A stretch of DNA of 64,000 nucleotides from Sulfitobacter sp. M05 (GTDB lineage Bacteria > Pseudomonadota > Alphaproteobacteria > Rhodobacterales > Rhodobacteraceae). How positions within the stretch are numbered: the stretch's first letter is position 1; each line of letters opens with the position of its first letter. The position numbers were made by a program, and so were the translations under genes. Below the pieces are notes generated by a model that ran no database searches, was not told where the DNA came from, and saw nothing but the letters and a program-made list of their open reading frames with translations. Location: NCBI RefSeq assembly GCF_029285175.1, contig NZ_JABEDH010000004.1, forward strand, positions 62,001 through 126,000, given 5' to 3'. Of this stretch, positions 26,017 through 34,712 are shown in pieces.

Positions 26017-27825
26017 ATGGCTATTCATGCAAAAATCCAAGAGATAACCGATCGCATTGTGCGGCGCAGTTCTGCGTCGCGGGATGCGTATCTGGCGCGG
26101 ATGCGGACAGCTGCGGGTAAAGGGCCGTCACGCGCACATCTGTCCTGCAGCGGTCAGGCCCATGCCTTTGCCGCGGCTGGCACCGATCAAGAAGCATTGG
26201 CCGTGGGCATCGGCGGCAACCTCGGGATTGTCACCGCCTATAACGACATGTTGTCGGCGCATCAGCCCTTTGAGGGCTATCCCGATGTGGTACGGGCCGC
26301 AGCTCGCAGTGTTGGTGCCACCGCACAGGTTGCTGGCGGTGTGCCGGCAATGTGTGATGGGGTGACCCAAGGCGAGGCGGGCATGGAACTGAGCCTGTTT
26401 TCGCGTGATGTGATTGCCATGGCAACAGGTGTCGCACTCAGCCACAATGTGTTTGATGCTGCGGTATTCCTTGGTGTCTGTGACAAGATTGTGCCGGGCC
26501 TTGTTATCGGGGCGCAGGCGTTCGGCCATTTGCCCGCGGTGTTCTTGCCTGCGGGGCCGATGACCAGCGGTTTGGCAAATGATGACAAGGCGATGGTGCG
26601 CCAGAAGTTTGCGGCGGGTGAATGTGATCGGGCCGCGCTGATGGCGGCAGAGATGGCCGCCTATCACGGGCCGGGAACCTGCACGTTTTACGGCACGGCC
26701 AACACCAACCAGATGCTTATGGAGTTTATGGGGCTGCACCTGCCGGGCTCAAGCTTTGTATCGCCCAATACAGCCATGCGTGAGGCCCTGACCGCCGAAG
26801 GTGCCTGCCGGGCCTTGTCGCTATCGGCGTTGGGTGAAAATTACACGCCTGTTTGTGACATCCTAGACGAAAAGGCGTTTGTGAATGGCATTGTCGGGCT
26901 GATGGCGACGGGTGGTTCGACGAACCTTTTGATCCATCTGGTCGCGATGGCACGGGCCGGTGGCATCGTGTTGACCCCGGATGACTTTTCCCAGATTTCC
27001 GAAATCGTACCTCTGCTTGCGCGGGTCTATCCCAATGGTCTGGCGGACGTGAACCATTTTCACGCGGCAGGTGGTCTGGGGCTGGTAATTAGTGAATTGC
27101 TCAGGGGTGGGTTGCTGCACCCAGACACGATGACCGTTGCGGGCAGGGGGCTTGCGCAATATACGCACGAACCCTTTTTGCAAGACGACAAGCTGGTCTG
27201 GCGGGCCGGCACCGACACCAGCTTGAACCACAAGATCATCGGTACCATCAATGCGCCTTTCGCCGAAACCGGAGGGTTGAAACGGTTAAAGGGGTCGCTG
27301 GGCACCGGTGTGATCAAAGTGTCGGCGGTCAAGCCGGAGTTTCACATCATCGAAGCCCCCGCTCGCGTGTTCCATTCACAGGAAGATGCGAAAGCCGCGT
27401 TCAAGGCTGGTGCCTTCACAGGGGACGTCATCGTTGTTGTGCGGTTTCAAGGACCCAAGGCGAACGGGATGCCCGAGTTACACAGCCTGACGCCGATGTT
27501 GGGCATCTTGCAAGCGCGCGGTCAAAAGGTGGCACTGGTGACGGACGGGCGCATGTCCGGTGCATCCGGCAAGGTGCCGGCGGCGATCCACGTCTGCCCC
27601 GAAGCGGTAGAGGGCGGGCCAATCGCGCAGGTGCAAGACGGGGATATGCTGCGGCTGGATGCGGTCAGCGGGACATTGGAAAACCTGAACGCCGACGCCG
27701 CGCTGCGTCCTATGGCGTCAGCGGATTTGACAGCGGGGCACACAGGCATGGGGCGTGAATTGTTTGCCCCGTTCCGGGCATCGGTGGGCGCGGCAGAAAC
27801 CGGCGCAAGTGTCTTTGGATGGTAA
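26017..27825 (+). CDS. edd: phosphogluconate dehydratase
   Basis: A 602-residue 4Fe-4S dehydratase converting 6-phosphogluconate to 2-keto-3-deoxy-6-phosphogluconate, the first dedicated Entner-Doudoroff step. It belongs to the IlvD/Edd family; the Edd subgroup is indicated by [20 protein letters not shown] (here [19 protein letters not shown]), [31 protein letters not shown] and [14 protein letters not shown], which contain the cluster cysteines, and by the 600-residue length. [17 protein letters not shown] is the conserved C-terminal motif. The start has only a weak GGTGAGA ribosome site. The eda gene follows after ten bases, so both enzymes of the pathway are cotranscribed. Confidence 0.96.
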   Translation: MAIHAKIQEITDRIVRRSSASRDAYLARMRTAAGKGPSRAHLSCSGQAHAFAAAGTDQEALAVGIGGNLGIVTAYNDMLSAHQPFEGYPDVVRAAARSVGATAQVAGGVPAMCDGVTQGEAGMELSLFSRDVIAMATGVALSHNVFDAAVFLGVCDKIVPGLVIGAQAFGHLPAVFLPAGPMTSGLANDDKAMVRQKFAAGECDRAALMAAEMAAYHGPGTCTFYGTANTNQMLMEFMGLHLPGSSFVSPNTAMREALTAEGACRALSLSALGENYTPVCDILDEKAFVNGIVGLMATGGSTNLLIHLVAMARAGGIVLTPDDFSQISEIVPLLARVYPNGLADVNHFHAAGGLGLVISELLRGGLLHPDTMTVAGRGLAQYTHEPFLQDDKLVWRAGTDTSLNHKIIGTINAPFAETGGLKRLKGSLGTGVIKVSAVKPEFHIIEAPARVFHSQEDAKAAFKAGAFTGDVIVVVRFQGPKANGMPELHSLTPMLGILQARGQKVALVTDGRMSGASGKVPAAIHVCPEAVEGGPIAQVQDGDMLRLDAVSGTLENLNADAALRPMASADLTAGHTGMGRELFAPFRASVGAAETGASVFGW

Positions 27826-27835
27826 GGAATTGAAC

Positions 27836-28474
27836 ATGGAAAATACCCGCTCGACACAGGCCCGCAAGCTTTGCGCGCTGGCTCCGATCATACCCGTACT
27901 GGTGGTACATGATGTCGCCCACGCCCGCCCACTGGCCGAGGCTTTGGTGCGGGGTGGCCTTCCGGTTCTTGAGGTGACGCTGCGCACGCCTGCCGCCCTT
28001 GCGGTGATTGCGGAAATGGCAAAGGTGGACGGCGGCTATGTTGGTGCGGGCACATTGGTCACACCTGATGATGTGGTCGCAGCCGTCAGTGCGGGTGCGC
28101 GTTTTGGCGTGTCGCCGGGGGCCACGAATGCGCTTTTGGATGCAACCGAGGCTGCGGGATTGCCGATGTTGCCCGGTGCCGCGACCGCATCCGAGGCCAT
28201 GAACTTGCTGGCGCGTGGCTATGACGTGCAAAAGTTTTTCCCTGCCGAAGCTTCCGGTGGCGTGGCCGCGTTAACGGGCATCGGTGCCCCATTGCCGCAG
28301 ATCACATTCTGCCCTACCGGCGGGATCAACCCGGGCAATGCGGAAAGCTATCTGTCGCTGCCCAATGTGATCTGCGCCGGCGGCAGCTGGGTTGCGCCAA
28401 ATGACTTGGTTGCGGCAGGCAAATGGGACGAGATCGAAACCCTTGCACGCACTGCCAGTCGCTTAGGACGTTAG
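27836..28474 (+). CDS. eda: KDPG aldolase (2-dehydro-3-deoxyphosphogluconate aldolase)
   Basis: A 212-residue class I aldolase cleaving KDPG to pyruvate and glyceraldehyde 3-phosphate. The ATG at 27836 follows TAAGGAATTGAAC, a good ribosome site, and gives the expected family length. The Schiff-base lysine is in DVQKFFPAEASGG (about residue 134), the acid/base Glu in LEVTLRTPAAL (about 46) and the phosphate-binding segment in CPTGGINPGNA (about 164). It completes the Entner-Doudoroff set with edd directly upstream and gap 4 kb upstream. It converges on the small DUF1330 gene with only 15 bases between, and no terminator is visible. Confidence 0.96.
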   Translation: MENTRSTQARKLCALAPIIPVLVVHDVAHARPLAEALVRGGLPVLEVTLRTPAALAVIAEMAKVDGGYVGAGTLVTPDDVVAAVSAGARFGVSPGATNALLDATEAAGLPMLPGAATASEAMNLLARGYDVQKFFPAEASGGVAALTGIGAPLPQITFCPTGGINPGNAESYLSLPNVICAGGSWVAPNDLVAAGKWDEIETLARTASRLGR

Positions 28475-28489
28475 TTGTATCAATATCGG

Positions 28490-28789
28490 TCACGCGATGT
28501 CCGGCAGGCCTTCTACAATGACGATGCTGGCCTGACAGGCTGCGGCGCGCTTTTCACGGGCGGCGCGGTATTCAGGTGAATCATAGCAGGCCAAGGCGCG
28601 CTCCTTGCTGTCGAATTCGATCACCACATGGCGTTGCCAGACCGCCCCTTCAAGCGTTGTTGCCGCACCGCCCCGCGCCAGAAAGCGCGCCCCGTATTTG
28701 GCAAATGCTGCCGGTGCAACCTGTTGATATCCGTAATAGGTTTGCGGGTCGGTCACCGTGACCAGTGCGATCCAGTATCCTTTAGGCAT
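28490..28789 (-). CDS. DUF1330 domain protein
   Basis: A 99-residue small protein of the DUF1330 ferredoxin-like (dimeric alpha-beta barrel) family: MPKGYWIALVTVTDPQTYYG at the N-terminus, then FLARGGAATTLEG, VVIEFDSKERALACYDSPEY and a VIVEGL end. Its ATG overlaps the stop of the GntR gene by eight bases, so it is cotranslated with the regulator and probably belongs to the adjacent catabolic island. DUF1330 members are structurally like monooxygenases and isomerases of the ABM type, but no reaction is established for this subgroup. It may bind or transform an intermediate of the pathway. Confidence 0.85.
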   Translation of the reverse strand: MPKGYWIALVTVTDPQTYYGYQQVAPAAFAKYGARFLARGGAATTLEGAVWQRHVVIEFDSKERALACYDSPEYRAAREKRAAACQASIVIVEGLPDIA

Positions 28790-29486
28790 CGGAACCACCC
28801 AACGAAGTTTCATGCGCCAGCAGCCCCTGGGCAAGGGCGGCCGCGTCGGTGATATGGGTTTCAACCGCACGACGGGCGGCCTGTGTGTCACGGCTCAGGA
28901 TTGCATCATGAATGGCCGCCATATGGCTCAGACCAGAGGTCGGGCGATCCTTGGCAGAAAGGGTTACGGCCCGCAGCCGGCTGATCCGACCATTCAGCCG
29001 CTGTACAATTTCCCAAGCGACCTCGTGGCGGGCCTCTTCGAAAATCAACTGATAAAAGTCGGTTGAAGCCTTAAACATCAGAGCCGGTTCCGAGGCCGCC
29101 AGAGAAATCCGTAAACCCGACAGGGCACGGCCCAGTTTCTGGGGAAAATCAGCACCATATCCAGCAGCACATGCGGCGGCGGCAGCGGCTTCAAGCTGTT
29201 TGCGGATGTCGTAGATCTGTTTGGCCTGCGCCCAGTCCAGCCTTGCAACGATAGGGCCACGATTTGGCAGAATTTCGACCAGCCCTTCCGCCTCCAGAAA
29301 GCGGATGGTTTCACGCACAACGGTGCGGCTGACACCCAGCTGGTCACACAGCGGGCGCTCAACCAGCCGTTCGCCGGGTGCAAAATGCCCGCTAATAATC
29401 GCGGTTCGCATCCTGTCCTGCACGATATCGCGCAATGTTTGCGGGGCTTTGTCGATCCGGGGGAGGGGAGGCGTTGCTATTTCCAT
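28782..29486 (-). CDS. GntR-family transcriptional regulator (FCD type)
   Basis: A 234-residue regulator. The N-terminal winged helix (about residues 15-85) shows LRDIVQDRMRTAIISGHFAP, GERLVERPLCDQLGVSRT and VRETIRFLEAEGLVEI, all characteristic of GntR. The C-terminal helical FCD domain (about 95-220) has the metal/ligand positions in FYQLIFEEARHE and HMAAIHDAILSRD. It diverges from the catabolic operon beginning at 29593, and a palindrome of the type bound by FadR/VanR-group GntR proteins overlaps the promoter between them, so it very likely represses that operon and itself until an organic acid effector binds. Confidence 0.93.
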   Translation of the reverse strand: MEIATPPLPRIDKAPQTLRDIVQDRMRTAIISGHFAPGERLVERPLCDQLGVSRTVVRETIRFLEAEGLVEILPNRGPIVARLDWAQAKQIYDIRKQLEAAAAAACAAGYGADFPQKLGRALSGLRISLAASEPALMFKASTDFYQLIFEEARHEVAWEIVQRLNGRISRLRAVTLSAKDRPTSGLSHMAAIHDAILSRDTQAARRAVETHITDAAALAQGLLAHETSLGGSDA

Positions 29487-29529
29487 AGCTACAAATCTTA
29501 ACAGCGGGGGAGTGTCGCTTCAAGTATGA

Positions 29530-29559
29530 TTGACATATGGTATATTGGTATACCATTCT
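29530..29559 (+). promoter_or_regulatory. promoter and GntR operator of the catabolic island
   Basis: A perfect -35 box TTGACA is at 29530-29535. Immediately after it lies ATGGTATA-N4-TATACCAT (29537-29556), which also contains the 10-base palindrome TGGTATACCA, a form typical of FCD-type GntR operators. A possible -10 (CATTCT) is at 29554-29559 with 18-base spacing. Because these signals cover 29530, translation of the first gene must begin downstream, supporting the GTG at 29593. Confidence 0.75.
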
Positions 29560-29592
29560 ACCGAAACATTCGCTCAAAAGGATTCCCAGACC

Positions 29593-30195
29593 GTGCCCGC
29601 CGAAATCAGAAAAACCCTGCTGCATGTTGAAAACACCCTTATCGAAGGGGGCAAGGCGGCTCCGGTGCCGCTTAGGATGATTGCTGCGATTGCGGTGATC
29701 CGAAACCCATGGGCCGGTCAGGGCTTTGTCGAAGACCTGTCACCGGCTATCCGTGACTGCGCTTCTGGGCTTGGGGAGATCTTGACCCAGATGGTTCTGG
29801 ATGCGGCTGGGGGGGGCGACAAGGTTGAGGCATACGGCAAATCAGGGATCGTCGGAATGAACGGCGAGGTCGAACATGCCTCGGCGTTGATCCACACGCT
29901 GCACTTTGGCAACCACTACCGCAATGCGGTTGGGGCAAAATCCTACCTGTCGTTTTGCAATACACGCGGGCCGGCCAATGCGCCGCTGATGATCCCGTTG
30001 ATGGACAAGAATGATGGCGGCAGGCGGTCGCATTACCTGACAATTCAGACCTCTGTCGCCGATGCGCCGGGGGCGGATGAAATCGTGATTGCACTTGGCG
30101 CGTCAATTGGCGGACGCCCGCACCACCGGATCGGTGACCGGTATCAGGACCTTAAGGAGCTTGGGCATGACGTTGAAAACCCGGCAGCTGTCTGA
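29593..30195 (+). CDS. AA_synth (DUF1185) family protein
   Basis: A 200-residue protein of the family named amino acid synthesis, whose biochemical role is not established. The GTG at 29593 follows AAAGGA and gives the family N-terminus PAEIRKTLLHVENTLIEGG; earlier in-frame starts fall in the promoter. Conserved stretches are AAIAVIRNPWAGQGFVEDL, AYGKSGIVGMNGEVEHASAL and GADEIVIALGASIGGRPHHR. It is the first gene of the GntR-controlled operon, followed by an alpha/beta hydrolase that it overlaps by 29 bases. Its place beside a flavin monooxygenase suggests it acts on a ring-derived intermediate, perhaps as a hydrolase or isomerase; this is inference. Confidence 0.82.
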   Translation: MPAEIRKTLLHVENTLIEGGKAAPVPLRMIAAIAVIRNPWAGQGFVEDLSPAIRDCASGLGEILTQMVLDAAGGGDKVEAYGKSGIVGMNGEVEHASALIHTLHFGNHYRNAVGAKSYLSFCNTRGPANAPLMIPLMDKNDGGRRSHYLTIQTSVADAPGADEIVIALGASIGGRPHHRIGDRYQDLKELGHDVENPAAV

Positions 30196-30979
30196 CGGCG
30201 ACGGCTGCTTTTCCTACCGCGAAAGCGGGGCCGGCGCACCGGTTGTCCTGATCCATGGTGTCGGGTTGCAATCGGCAGCATGGCAGCCCCAAATTACGGC
30301 ACTGGCGCAAAACTACCAGGTTTTTGCGCTGGATATGCCTGGCCACGGAGGCAGTGATCCGCTGCACTCGGGGGCCACTCTGGAGGATTTTGTGGTCTGG
30401 GGTGAACGGGCGATCAGGGCGCTGGTGTCTGCACCGGTCCGTGTCGCGGGCCATTCGATGGGGGCATTAATTGCTGGCGGCCTGGCTGTGCGCAAACCGG
30501 CATTGGTTGAACGGGTTGCCTTGCTGAACAGTGTGTTCCGGCGCGATCCGCAGGCGCGTCTGGCCGTTGAGGCGCGTGCCGCGCAGATCGGGCAGGGCGT
30601 TATTGATGTCGAGAGCCCGCTGGCCCGCTGGTTTTCCGACGACGCCGGGGAGCAAAATGTGCGCGCCCTCACGGCGGGCTGGCTGTCGGAGATCACAGTC
30701 GAAGGATACGCGACCGCCTATGCTGCGTTTGCCGGTGGTGACGCAACCTTTGCCGACGGGCTTGCCGCAGTCGCCTGTCCCTTGTTGGCATTGACCGGCG
30801 GTGATGATCCGAATTCAACCCCGGCCATGGCGCGGGAAATGGCCGCTGCTGCACGCAATGGCAAGGCGGTGATCATCGACGGGCAGCGGCATATGGTTAA
30901 CCTGACGGCTCCTGAACTGGTGAACGCGCATTTGCTTGACTGGCTGGCTCTGCCTGCAGTCACAGAGGATAAGCCATGA
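30167..30979 (+). CDS. alpha/beta hydrolase
   Basis: A 270-residue alpha/beta-fold hydrolase. The ATG at 30167 has AAGGAG seven bases upstream, although it lies inside the end of the previous gene. VLIHGVGLQSAAW (about residue 26) is the oxyanion region, VAGHSMGALIAGG (about 92) holds the nucleophilic Ser, an Asp lies in ALTGGDDPNSTP and the catalytic His in GQRHMVNLTAPE near residue 245, giving a complete triad. The protein resembles RutD-like and 3-oxoadipate enol-lactonase-like hydrolases. Next to a flavin monooxygenase it probably opens an amide, lactone or carbamate formed after oxygen insertion. The stop overlaps the flavin reductase start. Confidence 0.88.
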   Translation: MTLKTRQLSDGDGCFSYRESGAGAPVVLIHGVGLQSAAWQPQITALAQNYQVFALDMPGHGGSDPLHSGATLEDFVVWGERAIRALVSAPVRVAGHSMGALIAGGLAVRKPALVERVALLNSVFRRDPQARLAVEARAAQIGQGVIDVESPLARWFSDDAGEQNVRALTAGWLSEITVEGYATAYAAFAGGDATFADGLAAVACPLLALTGGDDPNSTPAMAREMAAAARNGKAVIIDGQRHMVNLTAPELVNAHLLDWLALPAVTEDKP

Positions 30980-31893
30980 CCGATCTTGACCCGCGCGCGC
31001 TGCGCCACGCCTTTGGCAGTTTCATGACCGGCGTGACGGTGGTGACGGCCCATGCGCCTCACGGCAGCCCGATCGGGTTCACCGCAAACTCCTTTACGTC
31101 GGTGTCGCTTGATCCGCCTCTGCTGCTGGTTTGCCTTGCGAAAACCTCAAGCAACTATGCCGCATTCTGTGCAGCACGCGGATTTGGTGTGAACATTCTG
31201 GCCGAAACTCAGGTCGGGATATCCAACACATTCGCCCGGCCCGTCGAGGATCGGTTTGCAGGCGTGACATGGCGCAAAGGCCCGCAAGGCGCACCCCTGC
31301 TCGAAGGGGTGTCGGCGTGGTTCGATTGTGCGATGCATAAAACGGTGGATGCTGGTGACCACATGATCCTGATGGGCGAGGTCAAGGCCTTTGATGCCAA
31401 TGCCAAGCCCGGTTTGGGTTATGCACGCGGGGCCTATGTGCGGCCGGCAACCGAGGCCAAGGCGCTGACGCCGCGCACCGGGCTGGTTGTTTCCGCATTG
31501 ATCGAGCGCGCCGGCAAGGTGCTTTTGGTCGATGACGGGCAGGGCGGCTTGATGCTGCCCGAAATGCAGGTTGAAGACGACAGCGTGTCCGCCACCGTGC
31601 AAAAACTGATCGCGCAGACCGGGCTGCGCGGGCACGCCGGTTTTGTGTATTCTGTCTTCGAAGATGCGCAACGCAAGCGCCAGCATATTTCGTTCCTGTG
31701 TCAGACCGCCGAAGGCGTGCCAGCGCAGGGGGCATTTGTGGGGTTCGAAGGATCGGCGTTGGATGATGTTTCCGATCCGGCCATCCTGACTTTGCTGGAA
31801 CGTTTTCGAAACGAAAGCGCGCTGGGCAATTTTGGCATTTACGTCGGCAACCAGATCCGCGGCGAAGTCCGCGCCATGCGCACAAGGGAGTAA
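30976..31893 (+). CDS. flavin reductase fused to a degenerate Nudix-like domain
   Basis: A 305-residue two-domain protein. Residues about 5-160 form a split-barrel flavin reductase (HAFGSFMTGVTVVTA, GFTANSFTSVSLDPPLLL, FGVNILAE, GVSAWFDC, GDHMILMGEV) that would reduce FMN or FAD with NAD(P)H for the monooxygenase encoded next. Residues about 168-300 look like a Nudix fold (VVSALIERAGKVLLVDDGQG) but the catalytic Nudix box is degraded: QKLIAQTGLRG stands where REL-x-EETG is expected and the leading GG...E pattern is missing. The domain is therefore more likely a ligand sensor or regulatory module than a pyrophosphatase. Single-domain reductases are about 165 residues, so the extension is substantial. 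Confidence 0.84.
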   Translation: MTDLDPRALRHAFGSFMTGVTVVTAHAPHGSPIGFTANSFTSVSLDPPLLLVCLAKTSSNYAAFCAARGFGVNILAETQVGISNTFARPVEDRFAGVTWRKGPQGAPLLEGVSAWFDCAMHKTVDAGDHMILMGEVKAFDANAKPGLGYARGAYVRPATEAKALTPRTGLVVSALIERAGKVLLVDDGQGGLMLPEMQVEDDSVSATVQKLIAQTGLRGHAGFVYSVFEDAQRKRQHISFLCQTAEGVPAQGAFVGFEGSALDDVSDPAILTLLERFRNESALGNFGIYVGNQIRGEVRAMRTRE

Positions 31894-31897
31894 GCAG

Positions 31898-32935
31898 ATG
31901 CGGTTTTCATTATTCGTTCATATGGAACGCGTGACGCCTGATCAGGACCAGCGTCAGCTTTATGATGATTTTATCGCCTTGGCCAAAATGGCGGATGCAG
32001 GCGGTATGCATGCGGTTTGGACGGGTGAGCATCACGGGATGGATTTCACCATCGCCCCAAACCCGTTTTTGAACCTGATTGATCTGGCGCATCAGACCCA
32101 CAATATCCGGCTGGGCACGGGCACGATCATCGCGCCATTCTGGCATCCTATCCGGTTGGCCGGTGAAGCGGCGATGACCGACATGATCATCGGCGGGCGG
32201 CTTGACCTTGGGGTGGCCCGGGGCGCTTACAGCTATGAATACGAACGCATGGTGCCGGGGATGGATGCCTGGGATGCGGGGCTGCGGATGCGTGAATTGG
32301 TGCCGGCGGTTCAAAAGTTATGGCAAGGCGATTATGCGCAGGAGGGGGAATATTATTCCTTTCCCCAAACCACCTCTTCGCCCAAACCTGTACAGGAAAA
32401 CGGCCCGCCGATCTGGGTTGCCGCGCGTGATCCCAACAGCCATGAGTTCGCTGTCGCCAATGGGTGTCATGTACAGGTGACACCATTGTGGCAAGGCGAC
32501 GAAGAGATTGCCAAGCTGATGGATACCTTCAACGCGGCCTGCGCCAAATTCGCCGATCAACCGCGCCCGCAGATCATGCTTTTGAACCACACCTATATCG
32601 CGGAAAATGCAGAGGACGCCCAGCAAGCAGCAGAGGAAATCAACCGGTTTTACTGTTACTTCGGGGCGTGGTTCAAAAACGAACGTCCGGTGTCGCAGGG
32701 GCTGATCAAGGAATTGAACGCCGATGAAATCGCGGCCCATCCGTTTTATTCGCCGCAGGCAATGCTGCGTGACAACGTGATTGCAACGCCGCAGGATGCG
32801 ATTGCCCGCATTCAGACCTATGCCGATATGGGGTATGATGAATATGCGTTCTGGATCGACAGCGGGATGAGCTTTGCGCGCAAGCAGGCCTCGCTTGAGC
32901 GGTTTATCAAGGACGTAATGCCGGCCTTTGCCTGA
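31898..32935 (+). CDS. luciferase-like (LLM) flavin-dependent monooxygenase
   Basis: A 345-residue TIM-barrel monooxygenase of the bacterial luciferase superfamily using reduced flavin supplied by the neighbouring reductase. The ATG at 31898 follows GGGAGTAAGCAG. Family signatures include MRFSLFVHMERV, HAVWTGEHHGMDF, IRLGTGTIIAPFWHPIRLA, GRLDLGVARGAY and PIWVAARDPNS. Relatives carry out ring opening of uracil (RutA) or pyridine-type heterocycles, Baeyer-Villiger reactions or desulfonation, so the chemistry is not fixed by sequence. Its partners here (hydrolase, aldehyde dehydrogenase, AA_synth protein) fit ring cleavage giving an aldehyde. The aldehyde dehydrogenase gene follows after six bases. 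Confidence 0.88.
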   Translation: MRFSLFVHMERVTPDQDQRQLYDDFIALAKMADAGGMHAVWTGEHHGMDFTIAPNPFLNLIDLAHQTHNIRLGTGTIIAPFWHPIRLAGEAAMTDMIIGGRLDLGVARGAYSYEYERMVPGMDAWDAGLRMRELVPAVQKLWQGDYAQEGEYYSFPQTTSSPKPVQENGPPIWVAARDPNSHEFAVANGCHVQVTPLWQGDEEIAKLMDTFNAACAKFADQPRPQIMLLNHTYIAENAEDAQQAAEEINRFYCYFGAWFKNERPVSQGLIKELNADEIAAHPFYSPQAMLRDNVIATPQDAIARIQTYADMGYDEYAFWIDSGMSFARKQASLERFIKDVMPAFA

Positions 32936-32941
32936 GGGAAA

Positions 32942-34411
32942 ATGATGCAGCAGTTTCAGCAATATATTAGTGGTGAATTTTCTGAAGGATCGGCACGGTT
33001 CGAAAGTCTGGATCCCGCCACAGGGGCCGCTTGGGCGATGATGCCGGAAGCGCGCACCGCAGATGTGGAGCGCGCCGTGGCGGCAGCCCGTAGTGCGTTT
33101 CATGGTCCTGAATGGGCCGGATTGACGGCATCCGCGCGCGGGAAACTTTTGATGCGACTGGCCGATCTGATTGCTGAAAATGCGGGACGACTGGCAGAGC
33201 TTGAAACCCGCGATACTGGCAAAATCATCCGCGAAACCTCGGCGCAGATTGCTTATGTCGCTGAATACTATCGCTACTATGCGGGGTTGGCGGATAAGAT
33301 CGAAGGGGCCCATCTGCCCATCGACAAGCCCGATATGGAGGTCTGGCTGCGCCGTGAACCCTTGGGGGTGGTCGCTGCGATTGTGCCGTGGAATTCGCAA
33401 TTGTTTCTGTCTGCGGTCAAGATCGGACCGGCTTTGGCGGCGGGCTGTACTGTGGTGTTGAAAGCATCGGAGGAAGGTCCGGCACCCACGCTGGAATTTG
33501 CGCGCATCTTTGATCAGGCGGGGTTTCCCGCCGGTGTACTAAATGTGATCACCGGCTTTGGTCCGGAGTGCGGTGCGGTGCTGACCCGTCACCGCGATAT
33601 TGATCATGTGGCCTTTACCGGAGGGCCGGAAACGGCGCGCAATATTGTGCGCAACTCGGCAGAAAATCTGGCATCAACCTCGTTGGAACTGGGCGGAAAA
33701 TCTCCGTTTATCGTATTCGAGGACGCCGATATCGAAAGTGCTGTGAACGCGCAGATTTCGGGTGTTTTTGCCGCCACTGGGCAAAGCTGTGTCGCGGGGT
33801 CTCGGTTGATTGTCTCTAACAAGATTAGGGAGGATTTTCTGGGTCGTTTGACGGAAAAGGCCGAAAGGATTGTGATCGGCGCGCCTGATGACATGGACAC
33901 AGAGGTTGGCCCGTTGTGTACGACAGGGCAACGCGACGTCGCGGTTGATCTGATCAAACGCTCTGTTGCCATGGGCGCGCGGATCGTCACCGGTGGCCAG
34001 CCGTTGGCGCGTGCGGGCAATTTTTTCCCACCAACAATTCTGGACTGTACCGGTGCGCCCGAGGCCCCAAGTCTGACGCATGAGTTCTTTGGTCCGGTCC
34101 TATCTGTGTTGGGGTTCGACACGGAAGAAGAGGCGCTGGCCCTTGCAAATAACACCGACTATGGCCTTGCGTCGGGCGTGTTCACCCGTGATCTGACCCG
34201 TGCCCATCGCATGATCCGCAGTTTGCGGGCAGGGATTGTCTGGGTGAATACCTACCGCGCGGTCAGCCCGATCGCGCCGTTCGGGGGCCATGGTCTTAGC
34301 GGTCATGGCCGTGAGGGCGGGATGCAAGCTGCGTTGGACTATACCCGGACCAAAGCGGTCTGGCTGCGCACCAGCGATGACCCCATTCCTGACCCGTTTG
34401 TGATGCGATAA
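32942..34411 (+). CDS. aldehyde dehydrogenase of the flavin-monooxygenase island
   Basis: A 489-residue NAD(P)-dependent aldehyde dehydrogenase with the usual elements: VAAIVPWNSQLFL (about 143), catalytic Glu in LELGGKSPF (about 247), nucleophilic Cys in TGQSCVAGSR (about 281) and HEFFGPVLSVLGF (about 380). It is the fifth gene of the operon, six bases after the monooxygenase gene, and most likely oxidises a semialdehyde released after ring opening. It is distinct from the aldehyde dehydrogenase at 23737, with different loops around the substrate channel. A 301-base gap then separates it from the transporter genes. Confidence 0.9.
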   Translation: MMQQFQQYISGEFSEGSARFESLDPATGAAWAMMPEARTADVERAVAAARSAFHGPEWAGLTASARGKLLMRLADLIAENAGRLAELETRDTGKIIRETSAQIAYVAEYYRYYAGLADKIEGAHLPIDKPDMEVWLRREPLGVVAAIVPWNSQLFLSAVKIGPALAAGCTVVLKASEEGPAPTLEFARIFDQAGFPAGVLNVITGFGPECGAVLTRHRDIDHVAFTGGPETARNIVRNSAENLASTSLELGGKSPFIVFEDADIESAVNAQISGVFAATGQSCVAGSRLIVSNKIREDFLGRLTEKAERIVIGAPDDMDTEVGPLCTTGQRDVAVDLIKRSVAMGARIVTGGQPLARAGNFFPPTILDCTGAPEAPSLTHEFFGPVLSVLGFDTEEEALALANNTDYGLASGVFTRDLTRAHRMIRSLRAGIVWVNTYRAVSPIAPFGGHGLSGHGREGGMQAALDYTRTKAVWLRTSDDPIPDPFVMR

Positions 34412-34712
34412 TCGGGACAGGGTTTTCTGCGGTAATACGTTGTGACAGCGACCGGTTCACCCACCTGAGCGGGGATTGATTGGCGCGAATACCAGTTTGG
34501 GTTGAGTGGTGCCGTTATGCCGGTTTGGCAGCACAGCCAGCAGGGCTTGGCTATGGCCGGAAATTGCCCAGCGTCACACCCGAAGTTGTGTTGACACCTC
34601 AAAGTTAACTTCACTATCGTTATCCACAGAGCGGAACGCCGTTTCAAAAATGGCGACATCGTTATGCCAGTTCCCTTACAGGATTGGCCGGGAATTCTTT
34701 GGGAGGATGAAC
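34412..34712 (+). promoter_or_regulatory. intergenic region with probable promoter for the TRAP operon
   Basis: This 301-base stretch contains no convincing gene. TTGACA at 34591-34596 with TATCGT at 34615-34620 (18-base spacing) is a plausible sigma-70 promoter about 95 bases before the TAXI binding-protein start. No clear copy of the GntR palindrome seen at 29537 was found here, so the transporter genes may be read both from this promoter and by readthrough. Confidence 0.5.

Noticed and set aside
29530..29592. Longer N-terminus for the AA_synth protein
   Set aside because: The extension would start on the -35 box and run through the GntR operator; the family begins near the GTG at 29593.
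30167..32935. Annotating the island as a rut uracil operon
   Set aside because: RutB and RutC equivalents are absent, and AA_synth and DUF1330 proteins are present; only the general chemistry is similar.
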